Made by a program: the position numbers and the translations under genes. Below are positions 4,680 through 8,637 of a DNA stretch of 8,637 nt, piece after piece. Under the pieces are notes generated by a model that saw only the letters and a program-made list of their open reading frames with translations, was not told where the DNA came from and did not search any database. The number at the start of each line of letters is the position of its first letter. The first letter of the stretch is position 1. Source of the DNA: Actinomycetes bacterium (GTDB taxonomy: Bacteria > Actinomycetota > Thermoleophilia > Solirubrobacterales > Solirubrobacteraceae); assembly GCA_023405705.1 (NCBI GenBank), contig JAEXXR010000439.1, positions 1 through 8,637 of the forward strand, written 5' to 3'.

Positions 4680-5356
4680 GCGCCGGCCTGCTCTTCTCGC
4701 AGATGCAGCCGCCGGCCGGCGGCGAGGCCGACTTCCACGACTGGTACGAGACCGAGCACATCCCGGCCCGGATCGCGATCCCCGGCTTCGAGGAGGCGGT
4801 CCGCTACGAGCTGACCGCGACCGAGGGCGGCCCCGAGACCGCCCGCTGGCTCGCCTGCTACTTCCTCGACGACATGGCGGCGCTGAGCACGCCGGAGTAC
4901 GTCGCGCTGAAGCAGGACCCGGGCCGGCGCACGGCCGAGATGCTCGCCAGCGTCGAGGGCTTCACGCGCTACATCGCCGACCAGATCTCCGACACCGGCG
5001 CGGTCGAGGCGACCCCGCAGGCGCTGCTGGCGATCGCCTTCGCCGTCCCCGACGAGGACGTCGCGGAGTTCGACGGCTGGTACGAGGAGGAGCACGTCCC
5101 CCTGCTGATGCAGGTGCCGGGCTGGCTTCGCGTCCGCCGCTACCGCGTCCGCCCCGGCTCCGACGGGCCGCCGTGGACCCACATCGCGCTGCACGACCTG
5201 GAGAGCGCCGACGCGCTCTCCCGTCCCGAGCGCGCGGCCGCGCGCGACACCCCGCGCCGCGACGCGCTCGCGCAGCGCGACTGGTTCTCCAGCGGCCGCT
5301 GGGTCTACCGCCCGATCCACCGCGCGAGCGCCGCCGGCGCCTCCGCGACCGCCTGA
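4676..5356 (+). CDS. Tandem dimeric alpha/beta-barrel (EthD/Dabb-like) protein
   Basis: The 226-residue protein is an internal duplication: FHDWYETEHIP (W23, H28) and FDGWYEEEHVP (W135, H140) lie 112 residues apart, each followed by a PGF/PGW turn and a basic R-x-x-R-Y strand. The WYxxEHxP pattern is typical of ferredoxin-like dimeric alpha/beta-barrel proteins such as EthD, which act as small enzymes (isomerases, monooxygenases, decarboxylases) or helper proteins in degradation clusters. Two copies in one chain would form a pseudo-dimer. The conserved His in each half is a candidate catalytic residue. The start overlaps the preceding stop by 4 bp, so it is co-translated with the amino-acid-synthesis family gene. 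The exact family and reaction cannot be named from sequence alone. The C-terminus (from about residue 215) is Ala/Ser-rich and probably disordered. Confidence 0.8.
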   Translation: MSAGLLFSQMQPPAGGEADFHDWYETEHIPARIAIPGFEEAVRYELTATEGGPETARWLACYFLDDMAALSTPEYVALKQDPGRRTAEMLASVEGFTRYIADQISDTGAVEATPQALLAIAFAVPDEDVAEFDGWYEEEHVPLLMQVPGWLRVRRYRVRPGSDGPPWTHIALHDLESADALSRPERAAARDTPRRDALAQRDWFSSGRWVYRPIHRASAAGASATA

Positions 5357-5401
5357 CCTTCCTTCCCCCAGACCCGCGACACCGAGAGGACCCCGCGCCA
5401 G

Positions 5402-6415
5402 ATGGCACTTCCCTACACCCGCGCCGAGATCAAGGAGCGCGCCCGCGAGCAGTGGGCCGGCGCCTGCAACGTGACGCTGCCGTCGTTCACGGAGGACTTC
5501 AGCGGGCTCAACGAGGCCGGCATCGCCCACGACGTCAAGCTGGCCGCCGAGCACGGCTACTGGGGGACGCTCGTCGCGTCGGAGTCGGGCACGACGCTGG
5601 ACGAGTACAACCGCTTCCTCGAGGTCGCCGCCGAGGCCGCCCCGGAGGGCTTCAAGCTCGTCGCGCACCTCAGCTTCTCGACCGTCGAGGAGTCGCTGGA
5701 GGCGGCCAAGGTCGCCGAGGGCGTCGGCGCCGAGGCGGCGCTGCTCTCCTACCCGCCGATCTTCCGCCCCAGGAGCTCGGCCGAGATCGTCGAGCACACC
5801 AAGCACGTCGCCGACAACACCGACCTCGCGCTGATCCTCTTCGGCGTCGCGACGTGGGGCTTCAAGCCGCTGCACCCGGCCGGCTTCCCGATGGACGCGC
5901 TCGTCGAGATGTCGAAGCTGGAGACGGCCGCGGCGCTCAAGTACGAGGGCGGCGGCGGCGCGCTCTTCTCCGCCTTCAACGAGGCCTACGAGCGCTGCAG
6001 CGAGCACCTGATCGTGCAGAACCCGATGGAGATGCACATCCCCGCGCTGGTCGCCAACTACGGCGTCAGATGGTTCGGGACCAGCGGCTACGAGTCGTAC
6101 GGCCCGCGCGTCCCCGAGGTGCTCGCGGCCGCCTCCGCCGGCGACATGGCGCGCGCGATGGAGATCTTCTGGAGCTACCACCCCGCCCGCGAGGCGAAGG
6201 GCCAGTTCCACGCGACCTTCCCCGGCGCCGGTCTGATCCACCGCACCGGCTGGAAGTACCTGAGCTGGCTGCACGGCTACAACGGCGGCCTGCTGCGGAT
6301 GCCGCAGATGCGCCTGCAGCCGGGCCAGATGAGAGCGCTGCGCGGCGGTCTCGCCGCGTCGGGCTTCGAGCTGCCGGCGGACGACGCCGGATTCTACACG
6401 GGCCGGACGTCCTGA
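5402..6415 (+). CDS. DapA-family (dihydrodipicolinate synthase/NahE-like) aldolase or lyase
   Basis: The 337-residue protein is a class I aldolase-type TIM barrel. The Schiff-base lysine is most likely K180 in AAALKYEGG. The chain is longer than true DapA (about 290) and close to hydratase-aldolases such as NahE (about 330), whose corresponding segment also reads EMSK followed by a K-Y pair. The DapA GTTGE loop is replaced by ASESGTT, and the tyrosine that relays protons in DapA (in ILYNVP) aligns with F147 in LILFGVA, so it is not expected to make dihydrodipicolinate. With an extradiol-type dioxygenase encoded downstream, a role in splitting a ring-cleavage product into an aldehyde and an alpha-keto acid fits. 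The ATG at 5402 follows GAGAGGA (5384-5390) and a 45-bp gap. Family sure; substrate inferred. Confidence 0.87.
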   Translation: MALPYTRAEIKERAREQWAGACNVTLPSFTEDFSGLNEAGIAHDVKLAAEHGYWGTLVASESGTTLDEYNRFLEVAAEAAPEGFKLVAHLSFSTVEESLEAAKVAEGVGAEAALLSYPPIFRPRSSAEIVEHTKHVADNTDLALILFGVATWGFKPLHPAGFPMDALVEMSKLETAAALKYEGGGGALFSAFNEAYERCSEHLIVQNPMEMHIPALVANYGVRWFGTSGYESYGPRVPEVLAAASAGDMARAMEIFWSYHPAREAKGQFHATFPGAGLIHRTGWKYLSWLHGYNGGLLRMPQMRLQPGQMRALRGGLAASGFELPADDAGFYTGRTS

Positions 6416-6457
6416 GATGACGGCGGTCGATCGAGCGGTGGGGGAGGTGCGGCAGCG

Positions 6458-7486
6458 ATGACGCTGTTCCTGAACGGCGACGACGTGCGGGCGCTCGCGA
6501 CGCACGACGTCACGATGGCGGCGGCGCAGGCGGCCGTCACCGCCGAGCGGGCCGGGCGCACGGTCGTGCCGCCGCGGCTCGACGTCGATCTCGAGCGCGG
6601 CTTCCTGCGCGTGATGCCGGCCGCCTTCGACGACGTCATGGGCCTGAAGGTGATGACGCTCGTGAGAGGGCTCGGGACGCGCTACCTGATCCTGCTCTAC
6701 AGCCAGACCGACGGCGCGCTGCTCGGGATCCTCGACGCCGACGAGGTGACGCGCCTGCGGACCGCGGCGACGACCGCGGCCGCCGGCCGGCTGCTGGCGC
6801 CGGAGGGGACCGAGACGCTCGGCCTGATCGGCAGCGGCTTCGAGGCCGAGGGCCACCTGCGCGCCTTCGCGCGGCTGTGGCCGCTGCAGCGCGTGCTCGT
6901 CTACAGCCGCTCCGCGTCGCGTCGCGAGACGTTCGCGGCGCGGATGTCGCAGGAGCTGGAGCTGTCGGTCGAGGCGGTCGAGACGCCGGCCGCGGCGCTC
7001 GGCACCGCGCCGGTCTCGGTGCTGGCGACGAAGGCGACCGAGCCGGTCGTCGACGGCGCCGACTTCCGCCCCGGCGCGGTCGTGCTGTCGATCGGCTCGA
7101 CGCGGCCCGACCTGCGCGAGCTCGACCGCGCGACGCTGCGGCGCGCCGCGCTGCTGCTGGTCGACGACCCGCGCCAGGTGGCGCTGGAGTCCGGCGACGT
7201 GATCGACGGCCTCTCCTGCGGCGCGATCGAGCGCTCCCGGATCGTCGGCATGGCCGACGAGCGCGCGGTTCCCGGCGACCCCTGCATGGCCCGCGACGGC
7301 GAGCGCGACCTGCTCGCGTTCAAGTCGGTCGGCACGGCGATCCAGGACCTCGCGCTGGCGACGACGCTGCTGACGGCGGCGCAGGACGCCGGCCGCGGTC
7401 GCGACGTCGGCGAGCTGACCCGCCTGAAGCCGTTCGCGGCGCCGCCGCCGGACGCGCTGACCGCGATCACCGGCGGGACGCAGTGA
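6458..7486 (+). CDS. Ornithine cyclodeaminase/mu-crystallin family protein
   Basis: The 342-residue protein shows the family's order of motifs: VPPRLDVDL (about residues 36-44), MGLKVM with K64, VTRLRTAATTAAA with R101, a Rossmann nucleotide-binding loop GLIGSGFEAEGHLRA (G125, G127), a second LSIGSTRPDLRELD segment and the C-terminal KSVGTAIQDLALA helix. Members bind NAD(P) and act as ornithine cyclodeaminase, imine or ketimine reductases, or amino acid dehydrogenases; the sequence alone does not choose among these. Presence in a catabolic operon suggests a nitrogen-containing substrate or intermediate, but this is a weak inference. GGGAGG around 6442-6447 precedes the ATG by about ten bases. 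A 42-bp gap separates it from the aldolase gene. Confidence 0.88.
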   Translation: MTLFLNGDDVRALATHDVTMAAAQAAVTAERAGRTVVPPRLDVDLERGFLRVMPAAFDDVMGLKVMTLVRGLGTRYLILLYSQTDGALLGILDADEVTRLRTAATTAAAGRLLAPEGTETLGLIGSGFEAEGHLRAFARLWPLQRVLVYSRSASRRETFAARMSQELELSVEAVETPAAALGTAPVSVLATKATEPVVDGADFRPGAVVLSIGSTRPDLRELDRATLRRAALLLVDDPRQVALESGDVIDGLSCGAIERSRIVGMADERAVPGDPCMARDGERDLLAFKSVGTAIQDLALATTLLTAAQDAGRGRDVGELTRLKPFAAPPPDALTAITGGTQ

Positions 7487-7590
7487 ACCGCGAACTGGAA
7501 ACAGAAGCAGTGTCCACAGTGTCCAAAGCTGCTGGACCAACGGCACAAAATTCTCCCAATTCCGCCACAGAAGCTGACACGCTTTCAGCG
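7487..7590. other. AT-richer junction with tandem 9-bp repeat
   Basis: This 104-bp stretch stands out from its flanks: the frame that crosses it uses codons such as AAA, AAT, GAA, ACA, CAA and TCT that the neighbouring genes avoid. It contains CAGTGTCCA twice in perfect tandem (7508-7516, 7517-7525) and ACAGAAGC twice (7501-7508, 7567-7574). No TANNNT -10 box is present on the plus strand. It is either a non-coding junction or a divergent N-terminal extension of the next gene from a GTG at 7483. Confidence 0.6.
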
Positions 7591-8481
7591 ATGAGCGGTG
7601 TCGGGAGCGCCACCAGCGAGACGGCGGCGCGCCTGGGCCGGCTGGCGGGCGTCACCGTCGCCGTGCCCGACCCGCAGGCGACCGCCGGCTTCCTCACCGC
7701 GGGGATCGGCTTCCCGCTCGCCGAGACGGCCGGCGACGCGATCGCGATCGGCTGCGCCGGCGACTACGGGCCGCACGGCCAGACGGCGATCACGCTCGTC
7801 GAGGGCGGCGCTCTGGAGCTGCGCGCCGTGACCTGGGAGGTCTCCGACGCCTACGACCTCGACGCCCTCGCCGGGCGCCTCGACGCGGCCGGGACGCCGG
7901 CGACCGAGACCGCCGCCGGAGGGCTCGCGTTCGCCGATCCGGCGGGCAACCCGCTCGCCGTCGAGCGCTCCTCCGCGCTGCTCGTGCCGACCCCCGAGGT
8001 CACGCTGACCGGCCCGCGCCGGCTCGGCCACCTCAACCTCAAGACGCCGGCTCCGGCCGAGACCGCCGCCTTCTACCGCGAGGCGCTCGCGCTTCTGCTC
8101 TCCGAGCAGATCGGCGACAACCTCTGGTTCCTGCGGATCGCCTCCGAGCACCACAACCTCGGGCTGCGCCCGGGCGGCCGCGGCGAGCTGCACCACCTCG
8201 GCCTCGAGGTCAACGGCTGGCACGCCTACGAGCCGATCCTCGACCGTCTCGCGGCGCAGGAGCTGAAGGTCGAGTACGGCCCGGGCCGCCACGGGCCGGG
8301 ACGCAACATTTTCACGTACGTCTGCGATCCGTCATCCGGTCTGCGCGTCGAGCTGTTCGCCGACATGGCGCAGATCCCCGACGCCACGACCCACGTCCCG
8401 GTCCGCTGGGAGGCCGGCGACCGCATGACGAAGACGATCAACCGGTGGGGGCCGACCCCGCCCGAGAGCTTCCTCGCATGA
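7591..8481 (+). CDS. Two-domain VOC-family extradiol-type dioxygenase
   Basis: The 296-residue protein (from ATG 7591) has two vicinal-oxygen-chelate domains. The N-terminal one (about residues 12-125) lacks metal ligands, as in type I extradiol dioxygenases. The C-terminal one has the full set: H147 (RLGHLNL), H202 (ELHHLGLEV) and E254 (LRVELF) for Fe(II) or Mn(II), plus H234 and Y243 spaced nine apart, matching the BphC acid-base His and Tyr, within FTYVCDPSSG. It should cleave a catechol-like ring next to the hydroxyls, the step after dihydroxylation and dehydrogenation. The start is uncertain: no ribosome binding site precedes 7591, while a GTG at 7483 overlaps the previous stop as GTGA and would add 36 residues, but the added codons are quite unlike the rest. 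The stop overlaps the SDR gene by 4 bp. Confidence 0.85.
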   Translation: MSGVGSATSETAARLGRLAGVTVAVPDPQATAGFLTAGIGFPLAETAGDAIAIGCAGDYGPHGQTAITLVEGGALELRAVTWEVSDAYDLDALAGRLDAAGTPATETAAGGLAFADPAGNPLAVERSSALLVPTPEVTLTGPRRLGHLNLKTPAPAETAAFYREALALLLSEQIGDNLWFLRIASEHHNLGLRPGGRGELHHLGLEVNGWHAYEPILDRLAAQELKVEYGPGRHGPGRNIFTYVCDPSSGLRVELFADMAQIPDATTHVPVRWEAGDRMTKTINRWGPTPPESFLA

Positions 8482-8637
8482 GCGCGCCGGACCCCAGCGG
8501 TCAGGCGGGCCCGGCGCAGGGCGGCGCGCTGGCGGGACGGGTCCTGCTCGTCGTCGGCGGCGCCTCCGGGATCGGCCTCGCCGCCGCCCGGATGGCCGCC
8601 GAGCGCGGCGCGCGCGTGACGATCGCCGACGTCGACC
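8478..8637 (+). CDS. Short-chain dehydrogenase/reductase, N-terminal part (runs off window)
   Basis: Only the first 53 codons are present. After a Gly/Ala/Pro-rich start, residues 20-51 read GRVLLVVGGASGIGLAAARM and then GARVTIAD: a classical SDR Rossmann start with the glycine motif GGASGIG (G27 to G33; the usual first Thr is Gly here) and an acidic residue, D51, at the end of the second strand that points to NAD rather than NADP. The ATG overlaps the stop of the dioxygenase gene (ATGA), so the two are translated together. In this setting a cis-dihydrodiol dehydrogenase is the attractive guess, but SDRs are too diverse to assign, and the catalytic Tyr-Lys region lies beyond the window. Confidence 0.9.
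   Translation, partial: MSAPDPSGQAGPAQGGALAGRVLLVVGGASGIGLAAARMAAERGARVTIADVD

Noticed and set aside
4532..7546. 1004-residue open frame on the minus strand
   Set aside because: It is antisense to four well-supported genes, is rich in Arg/Gly/Ala/Val repeats typical of shadow frames in high-GC DNA, and shows no domain.
7483..7590. VOC dioxygenase start at GTG 7483
   Set aside because: Not excluded, because it overlaps the OCD stop as GTGA, but the added codons are strongly atypical and the extension has no domain content. Kept as an alternative in the annotation.
1..8637. tRNA, rRNA, CRISPR array, insertion sequence or attachment site
   Set aside because: No regularly spaced repeats, transposase motifs, terminal inverted repeats or cloverleaf sequences were seen on either strand.

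Overview
The window is very GC-rich, with almost all codons ending in G or C, short or overlapping gene junctions and a two-operon catabolic layout. It looks like a chromosomal segment of a high-GC actinobacterium. Repeated use of the Arg codon AGA in otherwise G/C-ending reading frames recalls the Thermoleophilia (Conexibacter/Solirubrobacter group). That placement is an inference from composition and memory, not from a search.

Layout. Bases 13-840 (minus strand) encode a CoxG-like SRPBCC protein with a repetitive Gly/Ser/Ala linker and a C-terminal membrane anchor. Diverging from it across only 43 bp is a three-gene operon (884-2900): a small dioxygenase-associated protein, the alpha subunit and the beta subunit of a Rieske ring-hydroxylating oxygenase, joined by 4-bp stop/start overlaps. 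A GC-rich gap with a 10-bp perfect inverted repeat (2901-3078) leads to a GntR/FCD-family regulator (3079-3789). A 311-bp gap (3790-4100) holds a hairpin and a promoter. A second plus-strand operon then runs off the right edge: amino-acid-synthesis family protein (4101-4679), tandem dimeric alpha/beta-barrel protein (4676-5356), DapA/NahE-type aldolase-lyase (5402-6415), ornithine cyclodeaminase/mu-crystallin family protein (6458-7486), two-domain VOC extradiol-type dioxygenase (7591-8481) and the first 53 codons of a short-chain dehydrogenase (8478 onwards).

How the genes may work together (inference). Rieske dihydroxylation, SDR dehydrogenation of the cis-diol, extradiol ring cleavage and cleavage of the product by a hydratase-aldolase of the DapA family is the established logic of aromatic ring degradation, and one candidate for each step is present. 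The substrate is unknown. The ferredoxin/reductase partners of the oxygenase are not in the window. The OCD-family, amino-acid-synthesis and tandem-barrel proteins are not part of any standard aromatic pathway I can name.

Regulation. The most distinctive signal is a shared GTATAC-centred element present exactly three times, once at each transcription start region: between the divergent coxG-like gene and dioxygenase operon, directly before the GntR gene, and upstream of the second operon. Two copies are identical over 14 bp (TGTATACTGTTGCC) and abut the start codon; the third matches at 12 of 14. In each copy the core doubles as a -10 box. The simplest reading is that the GntR protein controls itself and both operons by occluding the -10 region, and that coxG-like and gntR mRNAs are leaderless.
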